DNA of 64,000 nt from Antedon mediterranea (GCF_964355755.1 NC_092673.1:26293001-26357000), one strand, 5' to 3'. Shown: positions 1 through 12,058, counted from the first letter of the stretch. Program-made: numbers and translations. Notes: generated from the letters alone by a model not told the origin.

Positions 1-49
1 ATGTGATGGGCTGTGTTTAAAGTAAAATAGACTTTCCAGAACAGGCTCA

Positions 50-1372
50 TTTTATATTGATCAGAGTAATAGGATGAGAAAATTTTATATTGATCTAAGT
101 AATAGGATAGGCAATTGTTATATTGATCTAAGTAATAGGATGGACAAATTTTATATTGATCTAAGTAATAGGATGGGCAAATTTTATATTGATCTAAGTA
201 ATAGCATGGGCAAATTATATATCTTGATCGAAGTAATAGGATAGGCCATTGTTATATTGATCTAAGTAATAGGATGGGCAAATTATATATCTTGATCTAA
301 GTAATAGGACAGGCCATTGTTATATTGATCTAAGTAATAGGATGGGCAAATTATATATCTTGATCGAAGTAATAGGATAGGCAATTGTTATATTGATCTA
401 AGTAATAGGATGGACAAATTTTATATTGATCTAAGTAATAGGATGGACAAATTTTATATTGATCTAAGTAATAGGATGGGCAAATTTTATATTGATCTAA
501 GTAATAGCATGGGCAAATTATATATCTTGATCTAAGTAATAGGACAGACAATTGTTATATTGATCCTAAAGTAATAGGACAGGCAATTGTTATATTGATC
601 CTAAAGTAATAGGACAGGCAATTGTTATATTGATCCTAAAGTAATAGGACAGGCAATTGTTATATTGATCCTAAAGTAATAGGACAGGCAATTGTTATAT
701 TGATCCTAAAGTAATAGGACAGGCAATTGTTATATTGATCCTAAAGTAATAGGACAGGCAATTGTTATATTGATCCTAAAGTAATAGGACAGGCAATTGT
801 TATATTGATCCTAAAGTAATAGGACAGGCAATTGTTATATTGATCCTAAGTAATAGGACAGGCAATTGTTATATTGATCCTAAAGTAATAGGACAGGCAA
901 TTGTTATATTGATCCTAAAGTAATAGGACAGGCAATTGTTATATTGATCCTAAAGTAATAGGACAGGCAATTGTTATATTGATCCTAAAGTAATAGGACA
1001 GGCAATTGTTATATTGATCCTAAAGTAATAGGACAGGCAATTGTTATATTGATCCTAAAGTAATAGGACAGGCAATTGTTATATTGATCCTAAAGTAATA
1101 GGACAGGCAATTGTTATATTGATCCTAAAGTAATAGGACAGGCAATTGTTATATTGATCCTAAAGTAATAGGACAGGCAATTGTTATATTGATCCTAAGT
1201 AATAGGACAGGCAATTGTTATATTGATCCTAAAGTAATAGGACAGGCAATTGTTATATTGATCCTAAAGTAATAGGACAGGCAATTGTTATATTGATCCT
1301 AAGTAATAGGACAGGCAATTGTTATATTGATCCGAAGTAATAGGACAGGCCATTGTTATATTGATCTAAGTA
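50..1372. repeat. 35-bp minisatellite array
   Basis: This is a tandem array. From about 558 to 1360 the unit is an almost perfect 35 bp (core CTAAAGTAATAGGACAGGCA), with around 23 copies and occasional one-base deletions. The left part, 50-550, is older and more varied (31-36 bp) and alternates GATGGGCAAATT- and GACAGGCAATTG-type units. The homogeneous right half suggests recent expansion. Open frames inside the array are repeat artefacts. Confidence 0.97.
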
Positions 1373-2450
1373 ATAATATCATGTGAAAGCGCTTAAAGAA
1401 CATGTACATTGAATATAAAGATAAGCTAGTAAATTAAAATTTAAAGTAAGGATTATGGACGACTCTGCAGTTTTATATATTAAGGCAAATTACCAAGGAT
1501 AACCATACAGTAAATGAATTCATTCACTATCCTTCTTAAATGTATAAATTCTGTTGATAACACAAATATAAACAAGGTGCTCTACATAAACAAAGTCTTA
1601 TTACAAGTCTTTAGGAACAAATATAACAAGACTTGAACCCTTAACAAGTGGATTATTAGCGGAGGTTCATAACCACCAAGCTACTGTACAACTCAAGCAA
1701 TAGCCTTGTTCCACTGTATAACTGCATTGAGGATGACAATTTTAAAGACAATGAATGAACAGTTTTCATTAAAAGAAATTTAAAGAAAATATATATTTTT
1801 TTAATAGTCCTAAATATTGATTTCAATATTGTCAAATTCTATTTCTATTCACACCCACTACTGAAAGCAACCTGTAGCCTAAGACTAGGCTTTTGTAGAA
1901 TGAGCACTTGATTGATGAGATGGTGAAAAGGTAATTTGTATCATTTTCGCACACATTTTAAATTTGTAATTCCTCGCATAATTTCAAATTGCTAAAATTG
2001 CGCAATAATTTTCCTTGCACAATTTCAAAAGGAAATCATTGTGTAGTTTTAAAAACCAAATATAAAGACTAAAGTAAAAAATCTAACGTGGTACTTGATT
2101 TATGATAAATATTTTAAACTATCTACCTAGACTTAATTAAAATTGAAAGTGTTAAGATGATATATACAGCTGCCCAAACATTTTAAGTCATTGACGTTGC
2201 ATTAAAAATACATATGGCTCAGGAGATAGAGAAAGTCAACAACACAAACGACTAGGCCTAGCCGCTGTTCCCGCCGTTATGTATAGACTAGGTAGCTAGT
2301 ATGCCCGACTAATGTGTAAAAAATATGTCGATTATAACGGCACTAAAACTTGTACACAAAGCAGAAAATTTAAATAAATCACAATAAAAATAATAAGTGC
2401 ATAGGGAATATTAATCACACCATATGTAGTACATTCGGTGATTAACTTAC
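1373..2450. other. Non-coding stretch with one SINE-like piece
   Basis: This is AT-rich DNA, apart from the tRNA-like segment listed separately. I found no convincing exon. It probably holds intron sequence of the minus-strand gene whose first exons lie at 2451-2732. Confidence 0.5.
1625..1705 (-). mobile_element. tRNA-derived SINE head or tRNA pseudogene
   Basis: Read on the minus strand, this segment has an A-box-like TAGCTTGGTGGTTA and, about 40 bases on, a B-box-like GGGTTCAAGTC. No full cloverleaf with paired acceptor arms is visible, so it is more likely the tRNA-related head of a SINE, or a decayed tRNA, than a working tRNA gene. Confidence 0.5.
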
Positions 2451-2732
2451 AATACTCTTTGCTTATCATCCTCGCCGTTGTTACCGAATTCTGAAGGCAA
2501 AATTCTTCCGGGTCCGCCGCCTCCAGCTCCACCACCATCTCCACTCATCCTACCACCATGGTTCTAAAACGATAGATTTTTACGTCAAATTAACAACACT
2601 TTTAAGCTGAATTTGTGATCAATGTTTTCCTGCAAATATACATCAACTTACCCTTTGTCCTTGGTGTCGATCAAAATGTCCATTTCCTTGGTAGGAACCA
2701 TATTGATATTGGTTTGCGTTGAGGAAAGCCAT
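2451..2732 (-). CDS. First two coding exons of an unidentified Gly/Gln/Tyr-rich protein (partial)
   Basis: Two exons read on the minus strand. Exon 1 (2732-2652) starts at an ATG and encodes 27 residues beginning MAFLNANQYQYGSYQGNG, ending AGG|GTAAGT in phase 0. Exon 2 (2563-2451) follows a TTTTAG acceptor and encodes NHGGRMSGDGGGAGGGGPGR and more, ending at TT|GTAAGT in phase 2. Composition (Gly, Gln, Asn, Tyr) resembles the N-terminal tails of RNA-binding proteins such as hnRNPs, but no RNA-binding domain is visible, so the function is unassigned. The gene must continue toward lower coordinates and probably off the window. An alternative is translation from the internal ATG at 2548. The two consensus donors and the matching phase are the main support. 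Confidence 0.5.
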
Positions 2733-3845
2733 TTTTCGATATTTTCGATTGAGGATGATGGCGTTGAACACGAGGAACTTCCTGTACGCATGCGTGTATA
2801 TGAATTATGGGACTGTTGGTTTCTCGTTCTATAAAAAAATGAAATACTGCCCTCATTCTTACATAAAACTTGTCAAGCAAATTAAATATCGCTCGATATC
2901 ATGCTTTGAACCCCAATTTTTCAATTAAAAGCCAAACGCGCTAAATATTATGGGCAAAAAAGACAAATCTTGTACATGAAAATATCAAACACATTAATAT
3001 AAAAAATAAGATGTATCCCAAAATAAAATCAAACCAAAGCGAAATAAATCATTGTCAATGGCTCAACAGAAATGGAGAACGAACATCAATAGTTTAAATA
3101 CATTACAATTCCTAATAATAAATTTAAAATTAATAAAATCTAAATATATGAAATACATTGACCTATGAGTTAATTCAATTTGAATTGTTTTCTCAGTACG
3201 TACTACTTACCTTACCTTGTCGAATTTGAAATTTAACACCATGCCGTCAATATTACTTTTAAACAGTAACATTGTCCTCTTTAACTTTCTAGCTACCTCA
3301 TTAGTCTCCAATATCTACAGAGTGCTTTCGGGTCAAAGAACATGTTTTGTTTGGACTACTGTAGGCCTAAAGCTATAATTGTTTTTAGTCCTATACTACC
3401 GGACTCAATTTGTTCAACATGACAGTATACGCCCGATTGTGATAAATCTTTCTTTTTGTTTTCGCTTACTTAATTCATGGACTTTAAATTTAGTCCATGC
3501 TTAATTTCCCATTTCACGGTTATCGGTTAAAGTAGTCGAAAATGCAAAATGTTGATTTTACCTAGCAGACAATAAACAACATACATGATACATGATATCA
3601 AACAATATTGATTGATTTTATTGATAAAGACAACATAGATCCGGATGGGCTTGATCGTTTCGGAATAATACAGTGTAAAATTTCGTTCAAAAGATTAATA
3701 AAATCAGACTTTTATATTTTCAATTTATTTATAAACGAAGAACAAAAGCAATTATTTCATGTATAAAATGACAAAATAAAAGCAATTGCAGTATTCCAAA
3801 AGAAAAAAGACAAAATAAACGGTCACATTTAATAAAAATCCTATT
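2733..3845. other. Gene-free AT-rich stretch
   Basis: The first ~150 bases are probably 5' leader of the minus-strand gene ending at 2732. The rest is AT-rich with no supported gene. A short piece near 3770-3840 (ACAAAATAAACGGTCACATT) matches the interior of the TTAA-ended MITE family seen at 5730. Confidence 0.5.
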
Positions 3846-4140
3846 GCGTGCCACGTACTGACATTTTTTCCAAAGCGTTCAGATATAGTGATTGGTCAAT
3901 ATTGCGTGCCCCGTACTCACAATTTGTTTCAAAGCGTTCAGATAATAGTGATTGGTCAATTGCGTGCCCCGTACTCACAATTTGTTTCAAAGCGTTCAGA
4001 TAGTGATTGGTCAATTGCGTGCCCCGTATTCACAATTTGTTTCAAAGCGTTCAGATAGTGATTGGTCAATTGCGTGCCCCGTACTCACAATTTGTTTTAA
4101 AGCGTTCAGATAGTGATTGGTCAATTGCGTGCTCCGTACC
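3846..4140. repeat. 55-bp tandem repeat, about five copies
   Basis: The unit contains TTGCGTGCCCCGTACTCACA followed by a part with CAAAGCGTTCAGATAGTGAT. The first two copies are diverged and a few bases longer. The copy at the right edge runs into unrelated sequence at about 4140. No coding function. Confidence 0.93.
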
Positions 4141-4344
4141 TTTCTCGCATTGCGTCTTATGGCAACTAAACTTCATGCCATATCAATCAACCATATCCAA
4201 CTTCAATCAGCCCTACCAACTCAACTCACCAAATAAACATAGTGCACATTTATATGATAATTATATCCGCTGTCTGCGATCATATTGATGAAAAAAACAT
4301 ACAATTAAGCATACTTAAGTGTCATTTGTCGCGTGACATTAATA

Positions 4345-5480
4345 TTTATAGCGAAGTCTTTAGTAAGGACTGACGTACTCACACACAGTACCTGGTACTC
4401 GAGCTAACTTATTGTATCCTTTTAAAAAGGGTATATATTGTGTTGAATCGATGTGACTATATTTTATAGCGAAGTTTTTAGTGATGGCTGACGTGCTGGT
4501 ACTCGAGCTAACTTATTTTATCCCTTTAAAAAACGTATCGTGTTGAATCGATATGACTGTAGTTTTATAGCGAAGTTTTTAGTGAGGGCTGACGTGCTCA
4601 CAGTAAGTACTGATACTCGAGCTAACTTATTTTATCCTTTTAAAAAACGTATATATTGTGTTGAATCGATGTGACTTATTTTATAGCGAAGTTTTTAGTG
4701 AAGGCTGACGTGCTCACAGTAAGTACTGATACTTGAGCTAACTTATTTTATCCTTTTAAAAAAGGCACGGTATATATTGTGTTGAATCGATGTGACTGTA
4801 TTTTATAGCGAAGTTTTTAGTGAAGGCTGACGTGCTCACAGTAACTAGACCTACTGGTACTTGAGCTTACTGACTTTATCCTTTTAAAAAGGTATATATT
4901 GTGTTGAATCGATGTGACTGTATTATTTTTATAGCGAAGTTTTTAGTGAGGACTAATATGCTCACAGTAAGTACTGGTACTCGAGCTAACTGATTTTATC
5001 CTTTTAAAAAAGGTATATATTATTATTTTGAATCGATGTGACTGTATTTTATATAGCGAAGTTTTTAATGAGGGCTGACGTGTTCACAGTAAGTACTGAT
5101 TGATACTCAATCACATTGTGTAGGACAGGACAAGCTAATTGATTTTATCTTTTAAAAAATGCATTGTGTTGAATCTATGTGACTGTATTTTATAGCGAAG
5201 TTTTTAGTGAAGGCTGACGTGCTCACCACACAGTAAGTACTGGTACTCAGTCACATTATGCAGGACAGGACGAGCTAACTGATTTTATCTTTGAAAAATG
5301 CATTGTGTTGAATTGACGTATGACTGTATTTTATAGCGACAAGTGAGGGCTGACGTGCTTACAGTAAGTACTGATACTGGAGGTAACTTATTTTATCCTT
5401 AAGGTACATAATAATATTGTGTTGAATCGATGTGACTGTATGACAGTGAAGGTTTTAGTGAGGGCTGACGTGTTCACAAC
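4345..5480. repeat. Long-period (about 100-140 bp) degenerate tandem repeat
   Basis: About nine to ten diverged copies. Each begins near TATAGCGAAGTTTTTAGTGA, then has GCTGACGTGCTCACAGTAAG, an ACTCGAGCTAACT part, and a tail TGTTGAATCGATGTGACT. Starts are near 4349, 4465, 4567, 4683, 4805, 4930, 5054, 5190 and 5331. Unit length changes through small indels. No gene is seen. Confidence 0.92.
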
Positions 5481-5729
5481 ACAGGAAACATGATCTGAAA
5501 GTGTTTTATTAACATTTAAATTATTTTTTCTTCATAGAAGTCTATCATTGTGTTACATGTTGTTGTTGTATTTCTTTGCCATATTTTTGTCAGTAAGTTT
5601 GTGTTTCATTTATTTAGGCCCTCCTAAAGTCTCGTCATCACCGGATAGTGTCCCCATTCTATTTTGGCCAAGTTTAACTGATTGTTGTCATCGGGAACAA
5701 TTTATTGACTTAAAAAAACATCCACCCTG

Positions 5730-6082
5730 TTAAAGATGTATTGTCCTCCCCCCCCCCCCCCCCCAAAACATGAAAAATAAAGATTAATTAAATCATACTT
5801 TGAATATGTTATTTAGTTGTTTTAATAATATTAATCACTTCCATAAAAAAAATTGTTTTACATATAAATTGAGAAAATAAATGGTTAAATTCAACCAAAA
5901 ACCCACTGGCTGATAGCAAATTTTTTGCTTGAAATTACAGTTTTTTCAGGTAAATACATTTTTTTTGATCCAATTTTTGGTCAAAGTGGATAACTATTAT
6001 TTTACACTAAAATGGCATATTCAACAACAATTTTGTTAAGAATTATTTTTTCAGAGGGACAATAGATATATAATGTTAATTC
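5730..6082. mobile_element. TTAA-ended MITE (copy 1 of a family)
   Basis: The left end TTAAAGATGTATTGTCC is followed by a poly-C run. The right end carries a decayed inverted copy (GGGACAATAGATATA). The interior includes AATTCAACCAAAAACCCACT and a CAAAGTGGATAACTATTA block, both shared with copies near 9700, 14434, 18255 and 59930. Long inverted ends and no ORF indicate a non-autonomous DNA element. TTAA at the ends would fit piggyBac-type target duplication (inference). Confidence 0.75.
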
Positions 6083-6445
6083 GTCCTGCCTGCGTTGGAA
6101 ACAACAATGGTTACTGAAAACAAAATGTTTTGCAGGTTGTTGACAAACAAACGTTTTAGCTGCTTGCTTCATTCTTGACGTTCAACAATCTCTGACAATG
6201 GATTTATGTATTAATGGTAAGGATATCTCTGACGTCAATTCATTACCAAGTATAATTTCATTTTCTAGATTATGAGATTTCAATGATAAAGAATAACACG
6301 AGACAAGCTTGGGAATTGGGCCTTTATCACACACTGGGCATTCATCATACGAATTTCAAATTAATAATAAATTAATGGGACCCACAAAGTTAGGAACTTA
6401 GCAAACAGTGGAATCGGGAAAACATGATATAGGAATTGGAGAGTA

Positions 6446-6641
6446 GGCCGGGTCTATTAAAACGGGTCTATTAAAACGGGTCTATTAAAACGGGTCTATT
6501 AAAACGGGTCTATTAAAACGGGTCTATTAAAACAAGTCTATTAAAACGGGTCTATTAAAACGGGTCTAATAAAACGGGTCTATTAAAACGGGTCTATTAA
6601 AACGGGTCTATTAAAACGGGTCTATTAAAACGGGTCTATTA
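6446..6641. repeat. 14-bp minisatellite
   Basis: About fourteen near-perfect copies of a 14-bp unit, ACGGGTCTATTAAA. One unit has AAGTC and one has TAATA variation. High identity suggests recent expansion. Confidence 0.97.
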
Positions 6642-7524
6642 TCGTAAAAAAGGCAATTTGCTGGTTGATGTCCATTTACACCTACATCATTAGCAATATA
6701 CGATAATTTAATAAAAGACACTTAAATTAGTAATAAGGCAGAGTTTCAAATGTTTTGAAAATATTGCTAGGTAACATCAACGATGGTTTTTAAAATTCAA
6801 CAAAGCAAAACGAATATAATATTAGACTAGATCGCAAAGGTTTATACACAATTGTATTAATTACTGTATATCTCTATACAAACACACTAATTATTATTAT
6901 AAAACGTATACCCTTTTGTTAATATTTATTACTTACTGAGTCAAACTGTTTATTTTGTAGTCCTTCTATTTGTTCATGGTTAGTTAATAATAACAATAAT
7001 TATTGTAATTTGCACATCAAGAAGAGATAAACAACTTATTTTTCAATTTAGCAACTCATCAGTGTGGGCGTCGTTAAAAATGTACGATTTGCACTGTCAT
7101 GTTTAATATAAATAGGAGGAACATAATTAGCCTACTGTAAGAATCGCACAAAATGAACTAGGCCTAGAATACAATAAATTCGGCTGAGCCAACGAATTAT
7201 ATGTAGCTTCTCTAATTTATATCGAAAGAAACATTTAAACAAATTAAACATTAGACCTATGTCCTACTACCACTTGCTAGATGATTTAGACCTAATTTCT
7301 GTGGTTATGTTAAAGGTTAGATAATTATTTCGTAAGTGCTTTCGTGTGTGTTAAACATTTGAACGAAATGACCGAAACGAACCAGCCTACACCACTCGTT
7401 TTAGAATCAATTTATATAATTATGCTCATCAGAAATAAAATTCAAGGTTAACTAAAAAAGTTATTGGTGATGTCATTTTACAAACCTATTGCTAAGTATC
7501 TATATATATTTTTTTGTAGGGTCG
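6642..7524. other. Intergenic stretch and 5' region of the GPCR gene
   Basis: AT-rich sequence with no supported gene. The last bases contain a pyrimidine-rich tract and a TTTTTTTGTAG acceptor at about 7509-7519, six bases before the GPCR start codon, so an upstream untranslated exon probably lies somewhere in this stretch or to the left. Confidence 0.45.
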
Positions 7525-8472
7525 ATGGAAAATTCGACGTCACATCAATCATGGATGTGTCATGTGACGATAAGAGTGGTGCAAGGTCTGCTTGGAAGTT
7601 TTGCTTTTATTGGAAATATTTTTACGTTGATAGTTGCAATGTTTACAAAAGAAATACGGCGAAAACAAAGCAACTATTTGATATTGAATTTAGCCATGAC
7701 AGACGCGGCTATTGGTGCAGTTTGTGCCATTTTAGGAATTTACGGCATTAAGAAAAGTGTAGGCCTAAATTTTATTATTGAGTCGGTTCTGGTATGTTCA
7801 TCATCAATTGTTATTATACTAATCGCCAGTGAAAGATGTTTTGCAATCATTTTACCATTTAAACATCGTCGTTACGTCACGAAAAAGGCATTGGTTACCG
7901 TAATATGTCTAGACTGGTGCGTAATATTGAGCATAATACTGACGGTTTATTTACAAACTGATTTAGGAGATGCGTACATCATTTTAAATTTGGTATCCGT
8001 TTCTATTCTGTTATGTGTTTCACTATTAAATGCTCTTATATATCTTGCAATCATTTTAGCCGTGAGACAAAATGCAATACGGATTAGAAACACGGGTAAT
8101 GTGTTCCAGCGCAGTGAAAGAAAACGAAACATAAAAATGATCATAACGTTTACATTGATTGCTGGTATTTTGATCGCCTGCTGTATTCCATATGCTGTTT
8201 CTTTTATTATTTTCTATTGCTTAGATTATAAAAAAAAAACATTCAGTCAAAGTGAGCTTATTGAAGTTATTTTTATAATTAAATTATTGACTCCGTTGAA
8301 TTCGGGGATAAATACGTTCGTTTACTGGTGGAGAATCACAGAGTTTAGAACAGCTTACATACGAGCTATCAGAGGAATATTTTGTTGCGCCAAAATGACA
8401 AGGGTGACAACATTTAACCGTGTTTTAACAATTAGAAGTATCCTGCAGTTGGACCATGCCGGTTTGCAATAA
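7525..8472 (+). CDS. Divergent class A (rhodopsin-like) orphan GPCR
   Basis: A 315-residue, single-coding-exon seven-transmembrane receptor. I chose the ATG at 7525 because the in-frame ATG at 7489 lies before a clear TTTGTAG splice acceptor, and because the N-terminus then starts with a glycosylation site (MENSTS). Landmarks are GN in TM1 (FIGNIFTLIV), NLAMTD in TM2, a W in TM4 (CLDWCV), CCIPY in TM6 and LNSGINTFVYWWR in TM7. The TM3 arginine motif is ERC rather than DRY, and the TM7 NPxxY motif reads NTFVY. The TM7 motif recalls melanocortin- and EDG-like receptors, but I cannot name a ligand. A polyadenylation-like AATAAA lies about 90 bases after the stop. Confidence 0.85.
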   Translation: MENSTSHQSWMCHVTIRVVQGLLGSFAFIGNIFTLIVAMFTKEIRRKQSNYLILNLAMTDAAIGAVCAILGIYGIKKSVGLNFIIESVLVCSSSIVIILIASERCFAIILPFKHRRYVTKKALVTVICLDWCVILSIILTVYLQTDLGDAYIILNLVSVSILLCVSLLNALIYLAIILAVRQNAIRIRNTGNVFQRSERKRNIKMIITFTLIAGILIACCIPYAVSFIIFYCLDYKKKTFSQSELIEVIFIIKLLTPLNSGINTFVYWWRITEFRTAYIRAIRGIFCCAKMTRVTTFNRVLTIRSILQLDHAGLQ

Positions 8473-10063
8473 GTGTTATAGCATACAACATGTTTAATCC
8501 TGTTGGATTATAGAATCTCTATACGACATCGAAAACTACTTAGTTGCATGGACAACATTAAGAAATAAAAGTGCACATTAACCGAAAGTGCATTATTGAT
8601 TTCGTAGAACACTGGTAATGTGGATGGTGTTTGTATCAGCGAAATACGTAGACACAAATTGTTAAGAACAAGGCCATATACATGGCTGCAGTCGCGTGCT
8701 CAAGTTAGTGCTGACCGACCAACCGACCAACCGACCGACCAATACGTAGACACAAATTGTTAAGAAAAACTAAAATGTTATTCACTGAGAACAATTGTTT
8801 ATTAACAATACATTGCAATATTTTATATCGTAAATACAAATTGTAAGTAGTAGTTGTACCATGGTGACATCGGGTATATGAAGCGTCTCACATACGCACA
8901 GAGCCAAAATCGCATCTTGGACTTGCACAGTGTATGGACTCTAACCTTACGGTTTTCATTAAATATATCATTGCATTCTATCATTCTAAATATCTAACTT
9001 TCTAACTTTCGCATTCCTCTTTTTTCATTTCATCCTTCTTATCTTGGTGAAAAGGGAGGATACTACATTTTCCTCCCTATAGCCTCTCCACTCGAACACA
9101 AATAAGATCACAAATAAGATAGTTGAACAAGAAAATTTTAATCATGTATTTTACCGCCATTTTTCATTTTTACATTTTAATTAACATCGTATCTAAAATT
9201 TTAATGAAAACAAATATGGTTAATACCGTACTGAATTCAAGCATCTTATTATGTAAATATACCTGTATTTTAACTACTTTAAACACTTACTTTTAATTGT
9301 CACAAATGTACTTATATGTATATAATATATTCACCAATGAGAATTTAAATAAACGTGAGATGAACTCACACAAGACAAAAAAAAAACAATACATTGCAGC
9401 TTGAAAAATGTTTCAGAACTTTTTCAGAATTTACTGGGATGACGTAAATAACTCCCCATAACTCGTTGTTGTTACATCCACAGATTATATATTCTTTGGT
9501 TATATGTGCCTTCAAACCAACATCTATTACTTTTCTTACTATGCGTGTATAGCAGCTATTATATATATTTTAACTAATTATTTATTAAGATGTGTACTGT
9601 GCCCAAAAGCATGAATAAATCAGACTTTGAATTGTGCAGTAATAAAGTTAATTACTTTAAAAAACGGGAGAAAAATGGTGTTTGTTTTACTTATTAAAAG
9701 ACAAAATAAACGGTTACATTTAACCAAAACCCCTTGGCTGGTAGCCAGACAATTTGAATATTTTCTTGCTTGAAATGACAGTTTATTTCAGATGGAAAAC
9801 CTTTAATGAAAGAAAATCACATGTTGCCATAGGAACTAAAACCAATGTTTATTTCAATTTCTAATTACAATATCTTCTATAATAATGTAATTAAAATATT
9901 TTATAATTTATTCTAACTATTTATTTTACAAACGACGCATAATCTTAAAGAGTAAGTCCGGGAATGATTTGATAATTCTAATAAAAAAATATTTTCTCTA
10001 TAAAGCATTGTCCAAATTTATAAACATAGTTTTTAGTCATTAAAAATCAACGAATAAATAATA
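8473..10063. other. Gene-free stretch between the GPCR and TMEM129
   Basis: Holds the GPCR 3' end (AATAAA at 8564-8569), a pair of 26-bp direct repeats at 8643 and 8741 around an ACCGACCA-rich insert, and a fragment of the TTAA MITE interior at about 9699-9795. No further gene is seen. Confidence 0.55.
8643..8766. repeat. 26-bp direct repeats flanking a short insert
   Basis: Identical 26-bp copies that start AATACGTAGACACAAATT lie at 8643-8668 and 8741-8766. The 72 bases between them end in an (ACCGACCA)-type microsatellite. This is either a local tandem duplication or an insertion with an unusually long target duplication. Confidence 0.8.
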
Positions 10064-12058
10064 TCATTGAGGTATTGCAACTAGCCGGACATCAAGCATA
10101 CAAAATTTTGACCGGCACGTCGGACACGGTGATTTTCCCGCCATCCATTGCTGCGGGCTGTCTTGATTCTGGCGACTAGCGAACCACTTGCTCATACAAG
10201 TGAGGCACCACATGGGACGACAGTTGCATGAGACACAGTCTCCTCCGTTATCCTCATCGCACCGTTTGGTTAACTTGATGTTGGCTTGAACTTGCATACA
10301 GCCTATACAACTAACAGGCGCCTGAAATAAATGAATAAATGTATAGTGTCATAGTGTATAAATTAACACAACAAAAACACAAAGAATCACATCTGATTCT
10401 TCTTTTCGCTTAAAGGGTGAGGGTAGCTTATAATCATTTCAGTATACAGTAATTATATCTTCGAATAATTTTACATAAATGCTGACCTCTGACCCAGCTG
10501 TTAAACGATACACTCCATTTGAAATCACTTGTTCTCGGAAGGCTTCTGAGAATCGCTCTGTTAATGTTTCTTGTATAATTACATTACGAACATTTATAAT
10601 CGGTGTTCTTAATTTGGCCTTGAAATCACTGTATTCTGCTGCATTTATTCTAAATTAAAAAAATAAAATCATCAACATGAACATTATCATGTTAAGAGAC
10701 AACTTATGTGTGTTATCAACTGAATTCTCCTTCAGTTGAAACTGTTCAAACAGAACCAAATTTAGAGAGTGAATGCTGGAGTGAATGTGAATATCTGATC
10801 ACACAAGGAAGAGGGGAATGCAGTGGATCTTTTCCTGTTGGTTGTTGGCTGCTGTGGGGGCCCTAGATGACCTAATCCTAATTTCACCACTTCTGTGGAT
10901 TTTATATACATTTACATGTTGCTGTCTAAACTAAAATAATGAAAAAATACCAAACCTAAAGATAATTGGTACACAAAATCTGTACATAAAGCAGGTGTTG
11001 TACAAGAATAGGTTTTATTTTTTTAGAAAAAGATCACCTAATAATTTGAGTGGGTTTATACACAATATACAACAACCAACTATACCTTATAACAAATGGA
11101 GATATATTTTGATTTACACTGAGCACTTTAAGCGAAATAAATTGTACTCCAACTGGACTTTCATCGGTGTAGTTAAAATTTTGCGATTCTAATGTATTTA
11201 AATGTACATCTTCTTGCTGTGCTATATCCAATGTATACGCAGACGTCTGCAAAACCCATGAATCGGTCACGATTACACGCCTTCCCGGTGGTCCTGTTTG
11301 AAATTTATCAATTCGTCTGAATTCTACATCGATCTGTGCTGCAATGGACTGCCATGAATCGCCATGATGGCCAACTCTTACTGCAATTGGATGGGTTTTC
11401 CAGTCATTTCTTGACCAATAAAAATAAAGTAAACTGGCCACAATTGGTAAAATAACTGAAATTACAGTAGCTATCTGCCAGGTAAAAGGTAACTTCCAAG
11501 GTTGTAATATTATGTCATAATTTGATAAACAAAAGCAATACCCAAGAAAATACCCTAAAAAAATAAAAGACATTAGAATCTATTAAATTCACAAAGCATT
11601 TGTTATAAACATACCAGTAGCTTACGCCTGATGCGAGTAAAGTACTCTTAGGACGTGCGGCGGCGGCGGCGGATTGCTCTGATCTGAAAGGGGGATTTCC
11701 CATTACATCATCCAATCATATTCGCACAGGTTCTACATTTTTTCGTATTATACTGTATTGCTTGGGCCATCGCAAATATGTGTGCAAGTAGCAAAGAACA
11801 AATTATTGAAATATGTTTATAAATATATAGTCAATAGATATATGAATAGTTACCTAGAGGTAGAATCGAGTGAAATAAGATTGTTGCAGTAGATCTCTTG
11901 ATGTGGTACCGTACAAAATCAAGATTTTCACTGCCCAGCCATTCCGAGAAAATATTCTGAATTGTCAAGCCTGCTGAGCGGAATTCGTTGGGAGGGACAA
12001 CTAAACATAAACATATTAACATATATGCAATAGTATAGATAACCTCCTCAGATGCCAT
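10064..12058 (-). CDS. TMEM129: TMEM129, ER membrane RING-type E3 ubiquitin ligase
   Basis: TMEM129 is an ER-resident E3 ligase of the dislocation/ERAD pathway. It is also known as a partner of Derlin-1. Four exons: 12058-11854, 11554-11086, 10649-10487 and 10321-10064. All are bounded by GT-AG sites and phase-consistent, giving 364 residues against 362 in human. Exon 1 encodes a first membrane segment and the conserved NEFRSAGLTIQN and GSENLDFV motifs. Exon 2 encodes a membrane pair, then YFYWSRNDW, EFRRIDKF and GPPGRRVIVTDSW. The last exon encodes the C-terminal atypical RING with CIGCMQ, CVSCNCRPMWCLTCM, KWFASRQ and CPTCRSKFC. All RING cysteines look intact. It is divergently paired with PERK. 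Confidence 0.96.

Noticed and set aside
351-551. 66-codon minus-strand ORF with repeated SYYLDQYKICP
   Set aside because: It is a read-through of the minisatellite; the peptide repeat only mirrors the DNA repeat.
558-1360. Regular array resembling a CRISPR
   Set aside because: Units are contiguous 35-bp copies with no unique spacers, and the host is a eukaryote.
5548-5733. 61-codon plus-strand ORF
   Set aside because: No family resemblance and no splice context; its end runs into the MITE at 5730.
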